Shown here: piece by piece, positions 1 to 13,353 of the stretch
Numbering within the stretch: the first letter of the stretch is position 1
How the letters are laid out: each line of letters opens with the position of its first letter
Source of the DNA: Vandiemenella viatica
Taxonomy: Eukaryota > Arthropoda > Insecta > Orthoptera > Morabidae
Direction: 5' to 3'
Assembly: GCA_031002005.1 (NCBI GenBank)
Contig: CM061918.1
Coordinates: 61,910,531 to 61,974,530 of the forward strand
DNA: 64,000 nt
Notes under the pieces: model-generated
The model's database searches: none
What the model was told of the DNA's origin: nothing
Seen by the model: only the letters and a program-made list of their open reading frames with translations
Made by a program: the position numbers and the translations under genes

Positions 1-2585
1 GAAATTCTTACACTTTATATGAGCTGAACAGATGTGTCTCTTCTCCTTAATCTGGCTGTCATCTAAAAACCTATATTTTATATTGCCAAACCTTAACCAT
101 TTATTGGATTTCAAACTTGTTCATAATAGTTGTAAGTTTTGAAGAATCAAAGTACGCAAGATAACAACGTTTACTGAACACATAGGTAGTAAAATATTGG
201 TATACTGTCATCAGAACTGTATTCGTGACAGCAAGTTCTGGTGCAGGTGGTTTCTTCTGGTCCCTTCATCATCCACTTTTTTAAAAAAGAATTTTGTTCC
301 ATAATGATTTAAAAAATGTTGTATCAGAAGAGGTCTAGGTTAAGTAATGCAGAGCTTCATAGTTACAGTAAGTTTGTACATAGATACAAACATGTTGTGA
401 TGACATTTATGTCAATGATGCTTCAGGACTTACAGTTTGTCAACTGTAATAAGCTTTCAATCAATGCCTAAGATATATTGTAAATGGAAGGTCATTTTGT
501 TGAATTCTGCTTATGTTTCAGTCATGTAGAAGTGGATTCTTGTTTTTGAAGTGACATATTTCAAGGGGGCGTACCTTTTTACCTACACCTTCAGGGATTG
601 TAATTGCTCTTTTTACATATATTAAAATTGTGGAGGTTATGGAGTTTGCTTATTGACATCAATGGAATCTTAACTATACCCTGTGTGACTTTGAAGTGAT
701 AGTTACACAGTGAAGTGCTGAAATTGGTACACAAATTATTGTAGTTTTCAGCATCAGGTATTTATTTAACCTATGAATATAAGTAGAACAATTTCCATAG
801 AATTCATTACCTTATCTGTGCTTCGTACTGTTTAAAAAACGATAAAATCACTTGAAGAAAGATATGATGAAAGCACCACACTACATGAATTAAAGAAACA
901 CATTATTTGGGGTTATGTTTTTCCTCATAAATATAGGAACTGGAACATATGGTTTTATACAAGTGAGTTGGCTGACTGCAAGTATGGCCAGAAATACTGT
1001 GTTTTTTTGTGTTCATGTGATTTTGTTTCACTGCAGTCCTCTTTCGTCTGGTAAGTGTTTTGTCTATTGCATCTTTTTCTTTCTATACTAACATCACCTT
1101 ACATTATTTCTTCTTGCTCTGTTGCTTATTTACAGGCTCAGTTGTAAATAAAATTCCATATCTGTAAATGACAATTGCGTTTAAGTGTTCTTTCTTTTTA
1201 AACTATCAGTGTAAGTTTGAAATAAACAAGTTGTTTAAATATATTTCGTTATCAGTATTTAAATAATAGGCACTGTATTGACACATGTCATATCCAAAGG
1301 ATATTTTAATCTGGTACTAATTGAATAAGAATAAATAAAATAACTACTGCACACCATAGTTGATGTCAAAATGATTCGGATAGAACAGTAATATTTTTAG
1401 GAGTAAATCATTTGTCAGTGGTAAAACACAATTAACATTGGATCTTTTTCATAGTTCTGTGTGCCTCATGCTCTTCTGATATTGTACAGTTAAGTAATGG
1501 CTGTTTTATCTACATTCATATAATTATTTGCTGTTACTACTAAATATGATGGAGTGTATACCCTCACGAAAATTTCAAAATGTTTCTTATCTGCAGCCTG
1601 CTTTGTTGTCAAAATATTAAACCTTCCAAAATGTGTAAATGTAAAGTAGTTTGAATTTTCATTTTGTCAGTTACTTTTTTCAGGTAGTGAAAGCAAAAGA
1701 AAATAATTTTTCAGCATTGTAATCTACAACCATCAAAGATATGTATTCAAACACTATATTCAGATAAATAGGGGTTGGATCTCTCTGTTTTACATCTACA
1801 GCAAATCTGTTTTAATATAATAAAAGTAAAACTTTTATTGACTGCACAGACTCTTAGTCCTCACGCTGGAGCTATACAAATTTATTAAAACCTATTATTT
1901 TAACCATCATGGTGTCTGTTGCTACTGTCTCCTATTTGTGGCTACAATAACCAAACACACCAACCATCTGCAGTGCAGTAATGGAGGTTACTGTTACCAG
2001 CATAGGTAATCAGATGGGGACATTTATCCTAAGTTTTTCTAATCAAATATGATCAAGTTGTCACCCGATATCAGCATTGATATTGTTGAGTCTCATCAGT
2101 CTGTCCAGCACTTCTCTGACTTTGATAGGCCACTATCTGCTCTCTTTGGCCACAGCACTGATCTTGCCATTATAAAATCAAATGTCCACTGCCAATGGAA
2201 TGTTGAACCACAGCAGACTTGTTCTTGGCATTGTCTTTTTTCTTTTTTTTTAAGATTTCTGACACAGTCATTTAGCCTCTCTTTTTCGACATTTATTTCT
2301 CCGATGTATAATTGGGCTCAATATGATAGATGTCCACTTTTTTAATGTTTATTTATTAGCATGTTGGATGTCTTCTTGGGAGCTCTTTTTTAAGTAGGAT
2401 ACAGATCTTATATGTGATTCCCGGACTTACAGAAGTGTGGTTGCTGTCAATGGTTTATTCTCTGATGATGCTGCAGTGTGAGATAAAGTGGAGGTCAAGT
2501 ATTTCTCAGGCTTTATTACTAGCAGCAACTTTGTAGTTGTTGGCTAGAAATCGTTCCTTTAAATTCCTTTTTTCTGCTAGTATTG
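1..2585. other. AT-rich non-coding stretch
   Basis: I see no gene or repeat family here that I can name. The sequence is AT-rich, with only short chance open frames and no convincing exon bounded by splice sites. It could be intron or intergenic DNA. Confidence 0.5.
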
Positions 2586-2895
2586 TCATTTCATCACATA
2601 ACACAGATGCAAGGAGAGTTTAAGTTTGTAAAATTCCATTTTTAACTGCTGGTTGATGAGAATCTGTGTGGAAATAACAGTTTGTATGTGTTGGCTTCTG
2701 TGCCTAAGGGAGCCATGCTCCTTTCTTTCCATCATCATGTTCATCAATGTTGATGTCCATGGTATATTTAATTTTTTCAAGGGAGCTGTTCAAATGTTGT
2801 AAGAAGTCACACTCTTCCATTTTGTAAATTTTTTGATCTATAAAACATATCTTTGAGACTATTTCATCTAATTGAGACAATGCTTTTATCATTAG
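2586..2895 (-). mobile_element. Penelope-like element RT remnant
   Basis: This is a decayed fragment of a Penelope-like retroelement reverse transcriptase. Read on the minus strand, about 2,892 to 2,720 gives FLQHLNSSLEKIKYTMDI, matching the family segment usually written FLxHLNSxHPxIxFTME. After a frameshift near 2,715, a second frame gives KPTHTNCYFHTDSH followed by QPAVKNGILQT, the diagnostic KPTHT-x-YLH-x-DSHHP block that follows the RT palm. At least one frameshift separates the blocks, so it is not functional. No GIY-YIG endonuclease part is visible next to it. The limits are approximate. Confidence 0.7.
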
Positions 2896-5800
2896 AACAC
2901 AGGATTTAAATTACCACAGTCTTGTGAGGCAGCAAAGCTGCAAGAACAGGACTGAGGCAGGTCAGCTGATTTTGTGTTATAACCGTTAGTTAAATCCTTA
3001 TATTGTACTTACAGATTTTATTGCAATAACAAATAGATTTAGATATTATTGTCTAAAAGGCAGTGGTTAAAATAATTACGATGAAGCCATGAATCTGAAT
3101 ACCATAATGGGTCAAGTAACATCTCATTTATACATTGTTTTGGACTTTTTAAGTGTCAGGTCCAAAAATTACTTTAAGATACCAGTTTCAATCTCTCCTC
3201 TCTTTTTAGTTCAAATGTCTATTGAAAATTGAGAAATGGCATGTGGCCTATTTCATTTCTCCAATTTGCAGTTGGGATGATTTCATTTCCTATGCTACAA
3301 GAATTTACCCTGAATGGCTATCATCATTGTAAAACATTTATATTTTGATTCCACTATATAAAAAATTGCCATAGTTTTTAACTTTTGTGTATATTCAAAG
3401 TTTATCTGTTTTACTTTTCTTATTTGAGAAACTGGAATGCTTCATGCAGCAGTGTATTATTGTTGGTGTACTTAATATTCTGTTCCACTTTTAATGTACC
3501 TTTGTTCAAATCGGTAATGAGAACAGTCTAAACCAGTTTCTGAACTGTAACTGATAATGAATTCTCAGGCTTTTGCAGCCATCTTTGTTAATAACAACTG
3601 GGTTTTATGGGAAAGCTGCATTATTTATTTGACAGTCTAAACGTTGACCTTCCATTCTACAGCCTTCATCAGAGGTATTATTTATGTTGACAACAGTAAG
3701 AAGCATCCCAAAGTAATAGGCTGCTGTCTTTGTTGAAGTTGTTGGATTGATTATAATTTCTGCTGCCTCCTTTACTCATTTATGCCCTTATGATCTTCTC
3801 TCCAGAGGAGCCTTGTTTCTGCAAATTTTATTTTGTACTGTATTTTGTCATGCCATTAACACCGGCATAAAATTTAAGACGTCTTGGAACTATAAAGGAC
3901 TGTTCCAAAAACACTATATTTTAAGCGATGACTTTAATCTTCATTAGGTGTGTGGTGACCTATACTGGTCTTGCAGCTGATGAATGCAACAGAGCCAGCC
4001 ATTGAAACATTGTGTTTTCACAGCAACAGGCAGTTCAGTATGTGTAAGAAGACTTATTTGTTTTTCTCCACTGTATAAAATTTGCAACATTCATGTATGT
4101 ATGCTGCTGTCGCTTGTGGAATAGAAAATAAATCTTTATGGTTTGCTGTCTTATCAAGAAAAAGTCTTCAGAAAATTTTCTATACTCTATTTTATTTCCT
4201 CATTTTTTTAACAGCAGTGCTGTGGCTACCAACTTACTTTATATTGAATCCAAATTTGGCCATCTAAAAATTGTTCATTGGTAATGAGCTCTTAAGCCAG
4301 CTGGTAAAACTCCTAACTATTATATTGCTGCTTGTAATAAAGACGCAACTATTTGTCCTTTCAATCTTGATCTTTGCCATTCTTAAAATTTGATACAGTT
4401 TACTAGTCAAAGCCTAGATGTTTCACAGTGGTACTTTATTTAAATATATTGTTGTATCATATGTGGTTTTAAGTATTCATATTATTTCAAGTTTCATATT
4501 CTTGATTTTTAAACCTTGTTTTGTAATTTTTTGGGCTTATAGGTACCCAATCATTACCACATTTTCTAGTACTTTCCCTTGTGTTTAAAATTCAAGAGAC
4601 TCTTGTACTGTCCATAACAGCATTTTCCTTACGGCTATATTTGTGTTGTGTTGGAAACTTTTCTAAGGGCATTTTCACCATTGACAATTTCGGCTGGTGG
4701 GAAAAATAAATTTTATATTGTTGTCTAGCTCTCAATATCATGCTACTGATTACCTTATGCTTTAAGTTCCCATCTATTTCTGGATTAAAGTTGGGTATTG
4801 TCATGTTTATTGAATTAGGATGTGAAATCATTCTGACATGTTTTGAAGTAAAATCTGTGCAAAAGTATGCTTCATCTCCTTTTTCATAAACTAGTCTCAT
4901 TATAATATTGGACTACATCTATAAACAATTCCTGCAAATGGTTGTCAAGTCTTATTATCCTTTAAACCAACATGTTGATTATATTCTTTATAGAATTGTT
5001 ACAGACTTTCTGCTCTGATCATATTGAATTTAAGGATAAGAGAATCCCAAACTTCGAGTTTTCAGTCTATCACAATGGAAAATATTTCATTTGTCTTCAG
5101 TCTTCTACATGCTTCCCACCGCCTCCCCCTACCCTTGGTAGCCGTGCCATTTTTGGAAGCAATGTTATGTCAGCAATCTGTTCATATTTATAGGGAATAT
5201 AGATTAGTTAATGCGTCTAAGCTGATTTCTTTATCAGTTGGTCTTCATCTTAATCACAATTAGCTTCAAACTATAAACTTCAGTGTTGGTGCCAACTGTT
5301 AACAAGTTGTTAATTATCCTGGAAATTCTGCTACTATTATAAATACCAGTGCATGTTGTCCACTTTAATTTTGGCAACTTTACTATACTTCGTCCCATTC
5401 TGAGTTATGTCTTTTTATACTTAGGATGGCATATTGAAATGATAGTTTAAGAACGGCAGTCTTTTCCCCTTCCTACATAATTTAAAACTTAAACGATAAC
5501 TAGCAGCTGAAACTTCTGACACAATTTTGGTCAATAATGTGAAGCTCTTTTTCTAATAGCATTTTGTCTAGTTACTAAGTTTATGATGAACAGTGCAGGG
5601 AAGCACAATATTTGCACACTATTTTCTGTAAGTGATTATTGGATGAAGTCTATGTCTTCGTAGAAGGAGAAGCTGATATTTCCATATTTTTGTCTCTTTA
5701 TTGAGAAAACAAATTTTTACTTAGTAGACAATTGTCCTGCAAGATTTATTATGTCTAAAATTCTTGCCACTACTTATGAGCATTGCATTTTTTGTAGTTA

Positions 5801-6138
5801 AACAGGAGAATAATGTTTGTTTCTTTTAAACTGCATTTATGAGTTTAGCTTCCAAAACTGACATTACTCATTGTTTCATTGTTTGATAATTGTTCTGATT
5901 TGATATTCTTGCTGCAACCCATCAGGAAAGACAGTCTGTATTATCTGTACAAAGCAGACACCATTACAAATTTCCCTTTTTCCAACCGTGCCAAAAGGCT
6001 TGGCCAGAGCATGAAGTGACTGTTGGCATTGTTGCCATGTATTACTATCATGTTTCCACCTTTCAATCCCATCCCCATTGCCTACCCTTCACCTTTCAGT
6101 CCACCGAGCCCCACACTGTTTCTCTCTGTCCCGAGCAG
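2896..6138. other. AT-rich stretch upstream of exon
   Basis: No supported gene or named repeat is visible. Weak ORFs at 3,747-3,947 and 4,592-4,900 have the skewed composition of random AT-rich frames. It is probably an intron or upstream region of the gene whose exon lies at 6,139. Confidence 0.45.
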
Positions 6139-6294
6139 GCGTGCGCTATGCGTGCGGGACAGGCCGTGGTGGCCAGCGTCGGGGGTGGCCGCTTCGTTCC
6201 CGGGACGCTGTCCCGCCAGTCGCTCAGGGCGCTCTTCAAGGTCGCCCTACCTGACGGATCCCTCCTGCACGAGGTGGACCCCACCGCAATACTA
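6139..6294 (+). CDS. Internal exon of unidentified gene, Tudor/SH3-barrel-like
   Basis: This is a 156-bp GC-rich island (52 codons, phase 0 to phase 0) in AT-rich surroundings. A pyrimidine-rich acceptor ending CCGAGCAG precedes it and the consensus donor GTGAGT follows. The translation starts ACAMRAGQAVVAS and ends LLHEVDPTAIL. Its alternation of small hydrophobics and glycines (VVASVGGGRFVPGTL, then FKVALPDGSL) resembles a small beta-barrel of the Tudor/DUF kind that reads 'G-x-V-A...G-x-F-x-P-G-T'. That resemblance is by eye only and I do not recognise the protein. Codon use and GC content are unlike the neighbouring repeats, which supports a conserved host exon. The phase-0 end is compatible with the phase-0 start of the exon at 19,361, so the two may be neighbours across a 13-kb intron. 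Confidence 0.55.
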
Positions 6295-6905
6295 GTGAGT
6301 AGCGGAGCCTGTGCCAGCAGAAATGCCTTCCAGTTGACAGGAGTGTCGGTGCCTGTCGGCTGAAGCTTGCCGAGGAATTTCTATAATGTGCTGCTCACTA
6401 CCTGATTATTTCTTAGGATCACTATTGATTGGTTGGTATGGCCAGCTGTGAGACAAATATTATGTTATTTATTGTTAAAATTTTTTTTTCCTTTAATATC
6501 TTCAAACATACAAAGTTTTCTAAAAAACAGAAAAACCACCGTAAGATTCCACACTTCACATGCAAATAAATAGAGAACAGAACTCATTTAATCATTTTCT
6601 TCTATTCGTTTCTGTTATTGAAAACAACCTGGGTAACTTCTGTTTATTAACTTTCTTTTTAATGGTTTATTGCCTAACTTTTCAAGTAACATTGTATATC
6701 AAAGTTACGGTGCTTATTTCTTTTGAGTAACCTTCTCCTGTAAATTTGCTGTGTTTCACATTTAAAGCACTAAAGCATCTGCACATCGCACAAGCACATT
6801 TTATTCTCTTCAACAGCTAATAGCTGTCAATTCTACTGATGATAAATATTCATTACTTCTAGCTTGATATACATTTAAATTTCTTGGTAAAAATACCATC
6901 TAACA

Positions 6906-7172
6906 CAGCGGTTCCAAATTTTTTTTGGCCACGGAACCCTAACTGATCATAAATTTGTTGACAAATCCCCATTTTTATAAGTATAAGCTAAAAAACCAGT
7001 CTTGCATCGGTAAGTCATCACAAACTGAAGCAGAACCATGATAACCTTCTCACAGCACGGTTATGACCCTTTTCAATGAACATTTTATTTAATTCTTGGA
7101 AGGAACACGGAACCCTTATGACAATTCCACGGAACCCTAGGGTTCCACGTTACCACCATTTGGGAACCACTG
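6906..7172. mobile_element. hAT-type MITE with 8-bp target duplication
   Basis: This is a 267-bp non-autonomous DNA transposon. The left end reads CAGCGGTTCCAAA and the right end TTTGGGAACCACTG, which form terminal inverted repeats of the hAT form CAGNGGTTCCCAAA. Both ends are flanked by the exact 8-bp direct repeat ATCTAACA (6,898-6,905 and 7,173-7,180), the duplication length typical of hAT. Internally 'GGAACCCTA' and 'TAGGGTTCC' motifs make subterminal inverted copies. There is no coding capacity, so it would have been moved by a transposase supplied elsewhere. Confidence 0.85.
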
Positions 7173-7457
7173 ATCTAACACCTTCATGTTAGATAAACAT
7201 GATAACATTTTTTATCCCCATTTTTGTAAGTATAAGCTAAAAAACCAGTCTTGCATCGGTAAGTCATCACAAACTGAAGCAGAACCACGATAACCTTCTC
7301 ACAGCACGGTTATGACCCTTTTCAATGAACATTTTATTTAATTCTTGGAAGGAACACGGAACCCTTATGACAATTCCACAGAACCCTGGGATTCCACGTA
7401 CCACCATTTGGGAACCACTGATCTAACACCTTCATGTTAGATAAACATGATAACATA
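6966..7457. repeat. Tandem segmental duplication, period about 249 bp
   Basis: Positions 6,966-7,214 and 7,215-7,457 are near-identical direct copies, differing at a few bases such as ATAAG/GTAAG and ACGG/ACAG. Each unit holds the right four-fifths of the hAT MITE plus about 40 bp of flanking DNA including the target-site copy and CTTCATGTTAGATAAACATG. The duplication therefore happened after the MITE inserted and is not part of the transposon. Confidence 0.85.
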
Positions 7458-9355
7458 GATACATATAAGCTTTATCTTTTTGTTTTTCTCATTTGCATTA
7501 TATGTTTTTCATATTTGGATTGTCTTTTTTTCAATAGACTAAACTGCAGTAGGTTTGTGATTTCAGTTCACATTAGTTTTTTATTGTTGTAAGAATAAAA
7601 TGCCTTTTTGTCTCTGTGATAGCAAAACCAAACAGTTATTCCACTACTTTTTTGATTTGTTTTATTGTATCTGTCACTGTATGGAATTTCAAAGTATATT
7701 CTATCTTTATCTTTCACTATATGGAATTTGAAAGAATGTTCTATCTCTATATATGTAAATAATACCAGAAAAAGAAATCAATGCCAGCATATGTAACTAA
7801 CCATTATTGTCAGCCATGGTATATATTTTTTATCTCTTTCTAAATCATTAGTTAGATGCAATGCTTTTCTTAGAGTTTTGAAAGCATTGTGCTACACAAG
7901 TATGTTTTGTTGTTACATATAAAGTTATACAGTTTGTTATCACTTGCATATCAGAAATTAATAAGCACCGACAATACATTTGGCTGTCAGTTGAAGAATA
8001 CTATTTCTAGCATCATTGTTTAGTGGAGAATTGACATTAAATTGAACCTCACAATATTCTAACTTTGTTACGAATTCGATTTGCTTCCATTAAGAAGTTT
8101 TCAAGAAATGCTAACAATTTCACACCAGTTAAACATGAAATTCTAATACAAATTCTAGTGTTAAGCTGTTATAAACATTACTTGACGTTTCTTTATGGAG
8201 CCAGTAAGAAATAAGGGCTCTTTAAGCTTGAATATTATGAAAAACATTGTAGAAGACAGCCAGTACAAAATCAACAATTCATTATGTCCAAAACTGGGAT
8301 GTTGTATTCAAATGTTTTGCATGTCCACAACACATTTGTAACCAGTGATGGCTATAACATTCCTACAGTCTGTATTGACTTATGATGTGATCACATTCAG
8401 CTAGTCTGATTTGTAGCCTATTTTATGTAGGTATGTTGTAATATGTAAATTGTTATATAAAATAATATGTATACCATTTGATGAAATGAAATGATTTCTT
8501 CACTCAGCCTGTCACAACAATGCATGATTTCAGTGAAGTTTTAAAAATTCAAGAACCTGTCAACATTCATAATATTTTATTTTACTATAGTTTAGCAGTT
8601 AATTATAAAACTTGTAATTAATTCCATCTTGTGGTACTATTTGAAACTTTTTACTGTAGATTGTGCCATTCATACATTATATTATTACATTAAAATATTG
8701 TAAAACCATAAATCCGCAAAATTAATTACAGTAAGCACAACTTGCATGCCTAATGTATTTACTCATCAAATCTGATATGCATGCATAAATAAATATTTTG
8801 TTTTTAGCTTCAAGTTATGTACAGAAAGCCATGTTTATGAGATTATATGATTTAAGTGTGCAAAAATGAGATCTGGATTGCCTTAAACTCATTCTAAAAT
8901 TTTAAAAATATATATATATTTTGGAATTAGGCACATTTGTATATAGTAAAAGACTTAATTTGTTTTATTAAGATTTTATATATCAGTTTAAGACATTTTG
9001 GACATGTTTGGGAAAATCTGAAAGACTTCCATAACATTTTTTACCCCTTATTATTGAACTGATCTTGGAGAAGTTTATGCTCAGATTTCCATTCTTTCAT
9101 ATTTGATCTGCCATCTTCAAAAGAAAACTATATATGTTGTTTAGTCTGCTAATAATGATTAACGACATCTGCTTTGTTAAGCTTAAATCGGTGCATTTAT
9201 TATTCATCTTCTTATTGATTTCGGCCAACTTTGGACCTTGGAAATAATCTCAAGCTATATAAGAGTGGAGACTTTCTCTATATTGTATACAGATAAAATT
9301 TCCTCAGGAAACTATCCAATTGAGAACGTTTGTATAGCACGATATTTCAGTCGTC
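7458..9355. other. AT-rich stretch without recognised features
   Basis: No gene or named repeat can be supported. There are only low-complexity AT tracts such as the ATATATAT run near 8,910. Confidence 0.4.
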
Positions 9356-10765
9356 AGTACCGGTACATAAAGGAGGGGTGAGAAATAGAGTTGAGAATTA
9401 CAGGCCAATCAGTTTGACATCAGTGGTAGGTAAATTAATGGAAAGATTGATATGCAACCACATCAGAAATATATGTGAGGAACGTAAGTGGTTTTCAAGC
9501 AGGCAACATGGGTTCAGGCAAGGATATTCATGCAAATCGCAGTTGCAAGATATTTCAGATGAAATGGACAAGGGAGGCCAAATTGATAGTATAGCACTAG
9601 ATCTGTCAAAGGCGTTTGACAGAGTAAGCCACAAAATGGTAGTAAATAAGGTAAAAACTATTGGAGTGGATGAGAAAGTGATTTGCTAGGTAGAAGAATT
9701 TTTAAAAGGTAGAAAACAGAATCTTATGGTAGGAAATGTAGTATCAAAAGAAGTGGAAGTAAAAATGGTTTGCCACAGGGTAGCATATTGGGACCATTGC
9801 TATTCATTATTCTAATGAATAATTGTGTTGATTGTTTACTATCTGAAATCAGATTGTTTGCAGATGACATAATGCTGTATAAAAGAATCAAAAAGATAGA
9901 GGATTGTAAACAGTTGCAGGGTGATCTGGACAGGATATCTAGTTGGGTTGGTAAACAAGGGATGAAGATAAATGCAAAGAAGAGTCAGCTTATTAGATAC
10001 ACAAATAAAAAACAAAAGGTTAATTATGAATATAAGGTGGGGAAAGAATTGCTTGCAGAAGACTTGAAAAGTAAATATCGTGGCATTACTTTTGATAACA
10101 AGCTTAACTGGGCAGGACACATTGGACAGGTGGTAGGAAAATGTTTCAAAGTTCTGCACTTGTTGGAGAAAGTGATGAGGGGATGTACGAGAGAAGTAAA
10201 GGAATTTGGTTACAAAACTTTGGTCAGACCATTCCTTGAATATGGTAGTATAGTATGGGACCCTCATTTTACGTATCAAATACAGGAGTTGGAGAGGGTG
10301 CAAAGAAGGGCTGCTAGATTTGTTTCTGGAAATTATCGCAGAATACAATCAGTGACGGATATGATAAAGGAGCTGGAATGGGATTCATTGCAAAACAGGA
10401 GGAGGATGAGGAGGGTCATGGGAGTGTACAGGGCATATACTGGTGATGAGGCATGGAAAGATATTGCAATAGGTATGAAAAGTAGTGCATGGAAGGGAAA
10501 AGATGACCATGACCACAAGCTGGCACTCGATTTCAGGCACAAGGGTGTAGGAAGATTTTCTTTTTTTTAAGTAAGGGTGTCAGGGATTGGAATGAGTTAC
10601 CAAGATAAATGATGAGTAATTTACCGAAAACGTTGAAAGAATTTAAAGATAAAATCTGTAGAGGGCAAAGTAAGTGGCTGCAGGATAAGGGGGAAGATGG
10701 GGGTGTAGGGAAATTGCCACCAGAGCCTGTGCTCCATTGTAATTAAATTTTTTTAAAAAAAATCA
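9356..10765 (+). mobile_element. 5'-truncated non-LTR retrotransposon (CR1/Jockey-group RT)
   Basis: This is the RT half of a LINE ORF2. It opens in RT motif 0/1 (ENYRPISLTSVVGKLMERL), then shows HGFRQGYSCKSQLQ and motif A ALDLSKAFDRVSHK. Motif B is GLPQGSILGPLLF and the motif C catalytic site is IRLFADDIMLY. The usual C-terminal block follows: EYGSIVWDP, then LERVQRRAARFV, then WDSLQNRRRMRRVMGVY. It ends in a 3' UTR (GCTCCATTGTAATTAAA) near 10,765. Two lesions are visible: an in-frame TAG near 9,687 (TGC TAG) and a one-base frameshift near 9,763 just before motif B. The endonuclease is missing, so the copy is 5'-truncated. This is the best preserved copy of a family recurring across the window. 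Confidence 0.9.
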
Positions 10766-12707
10766 CTTTACAATGGCAGCAGAGATTATGACCGCCCAAA
10801 TGTGGTGTTATACTCGGCTAGTTTTCCAAGAAAATTTCATCTAACCTCATGCTATTTTTTTCTTATTTCCCAATGTTTCTTCAGTCTTTCACTCTGTTGT
10901 TTCCTTCATCCTTTTGAATTCACTGTTTTTCTTAATTTCTATATTTTCACTCAGAAAGGCTCAAACTTTGAAACTTTTATTGTTATTGTTTGTGGAATTA
11001 TAGTTACACATTTTCTGAGTCATATTGTAGAATAAAATAGAAATAAGTATTATATTAATGTCTCCATACACACAGAATAGTGTTCACATTGGAAAAGTTA
11101 TGGGAAAGGAATCTGTCAGAATTATTGGCTATGGTGATATGGTAATTACTTTGGTAGTTGATGTTCAGAACACAACTTACTCACCTTTAAAAAAATTTCA
11201 AAATTACATCACTCACTAACAAGGATGTGTTGGAAGTCGTACTGTTCTAAATAACAGACTGTTAACACCAGGTGGGCTTTCTGCTTGAATATTTGATTTA
11301 TTGATTGGTGGAAATGAGAGAGAAAAGATACTTGTGACTTCAAAAACTCTTTCACAGTCAGAACCATTGGAGTATTCACTGATACCATTTCCTAGTCCAA
11401 ACTCCATTGGTAGGAATTGGCTACCAACACATTCTGAAGATCGGACAACTCCGAGCCCTCATTCTCATATAATACCCTGGTATACCCAAATGTAGACCTT
11501 ATTTAACATTTTTTTTAATTATTATTTTTTTGTCATTATCATTTAAAAATGGAAAAATTTGTCTCATTTTTACTATTCCTTTTTTCATATTTGATTAATT
11601 TCTTTCCCCTGGTTAATATTTCCGGTGGTATTATCATTTCTTCCCCTACCACCTCCAATCATCAGTTCCATCGTACATGTGGCTATGTTGACTATATGTA
11701 CCTCCACAAGCTCAGTCACATTTCTATTTTCTTGAAAAATGGATATAGAAAGTAAAACCATTGTTTACAAATGCTAATGATAGAACGGCAGCAACAGCAT
11801 GGAAGAAACACAATTAATTAATTGTCTTTTGAATTCCCAGTTAATTATGTTAGAAATAATGTGAAGAATGGGGGAAAATGGTAGGTTAGGTTGGCTGAAA
11901 TGGATCTTCGAGAACCTAGGCTTCAGCCATGGGGATTGAAACATTTTTTTTAAAAAAATAATAACAATTCTTAATCAGTGCTTCAGGCAAAATTTGTCTA
12001 TCATAAGAACAAATTTGGATTGATCAGAAGTATTGCAGCAAGAAAATTAAAGTCTGTTATGAAAGCAAAATAAATTAGGAATGTTGGAAAACAAAATAAC
12101 AAAAGTAGTACATAAATAAACAAAAATAAACATCAATTTTAAACAATATAAAGGAATATAAAAATAAATAAAATTATAATAATGGATTTGGAGATAAAGG
12201 AAGTGAAGATGAAATCCATTATTGGTGTTTGAGGTCAGAAGCATACCTAGCATTTGAGGTATGGTTGTGGACCAGCTCTTTTCTGCGTCATTCAGAGCTG
12301 ACATATCCTAGATACTAGAATACATTTGGCCTCAACTTAATAGTACTCATTCCATCCAATTACTGTTTCCTCGAAATTGTGTCACTAATACTTTGCTTTT
12401 TTATTTTACTGTTTTTAGAAAGTTTTTTTAATAAAATATTTTTTCGTAATTTTCTGTCTCTCGCTCTTGTTTCCTTCGTTTCTTTCTCTTTTCTTCACCT
12501 GTTTCGAGTGATTTCACCAATGCTATTGAGTGAATGGCAATGAGCAGACCTAGCATTGATTAGGATGTGTAATTTCTCCAGAGTAATCATCTGAAACTAC
12601 CAAAAGCCAGCACAATTAATTTTCAATTTTTTTCACCAAAAAATTCTTCACTTAAGATAGCCTGCATTTGTTGTCATTAGCATATATTAGTTACTGAATG
12701 ATGTACG
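10766..12707. other. Stretch without recognised features
   Basis: No gene or transposon can be supported. Short open frames at 11,216-11,755 overlap on both strands and lack splice sites or recognisable motifs. Confidence 0.4.
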
Positions 12708-12879
12708 GGGTGTCCATTAATTACGTGAGGTGTTTTTTTTTTTAGAGTTTCGCGTCCTTTGTAGACCTTTTCTTCTTTTTTTTAGCTCTAAAATCCTACA
12801 AGAATTTCAAAACCTTACATGAGATTTCCGTTGAGAACCCCCACCTCTATTTCACTTCACATAATTAATGGACACCCCT
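12708..12879. mobile_element. MITE with GGGGTGTCCATTAATTA termini
   Basis: A 172-bp element bounded by inverted repeats: the left end is GGGGTGTCCATTAATTACG and the right end is the complementary ATAATTAATGGACACCCC. It has no ORF. The terminal sequence resembles insect Tc1/mariner-type MITEs, but I could not define a clean TA duplication on the right side, so the superfamily is uncertain. Confidence 0.7.
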
Positions 12880-13224
12880 TGAGCAGATATACTTTAAAGT
12901 AATTATTTTAGAGTTTATCTGCACGTATTTATTCAAACATACAAATCTTATTACAGCTTCACACATTACCCATGATAATTGTCATAAATACACTTTATAA
13001 ACACTTTGAAATTACATCAACGCATTATAAAAGTTACCAACATGGAATCTTTTTTTCTTAAATTTGGATCCCCACCTCATTTGAGATTTACATTATAATT
13101 TTAATTTTTAAACAATTCAATTTATGTGATATGTTGATGTAATTTGCTTCATGCCACTAAATACTTAAGTTTTAAAACTGAAGAATTCTATATATTACAT
13201 TTTTCTGTGAAATAAGGAGAGAAA

Positions 13225-13353
13225 AATGATATAACAAGTTTACATGAGATTTTTATTGTTTCTCCCCCCTTTCCTTTAGGTGAGATCTGGTGTGATTTCG
13301 CCGCTTACCCCCTACTCAATTTTGAGCTCACATAATTAATGGATGCCCCTAAT
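13225..13353. mobile_element. Partial copy of the GGGGTGTCC MITE
   Basis: The segment shares with the 12,708-12,879 MITE the internal TTTACATGAGATTT and the right terminus CACATAATTAATGG followed by ATGCCCC. The matching left terminus is absent, so it is a truncated or internally diverged copy about 450 bp from the first. Confidence 0.6.

Noticed and set aside
6016..6138. N-terminal extension of the exon at 6,139 as a single-exon gene
   Set aside because: The sequence before 6,139 is a pyrimidine-rich intron end with a good acceptor, and its composition changes sharply at the splice site.
9839..10348. 169-codon minus-strand ORF
   Set aside because: It lies antisense to the LINE RT, shows no domain, and is a shadow of the coding strand.
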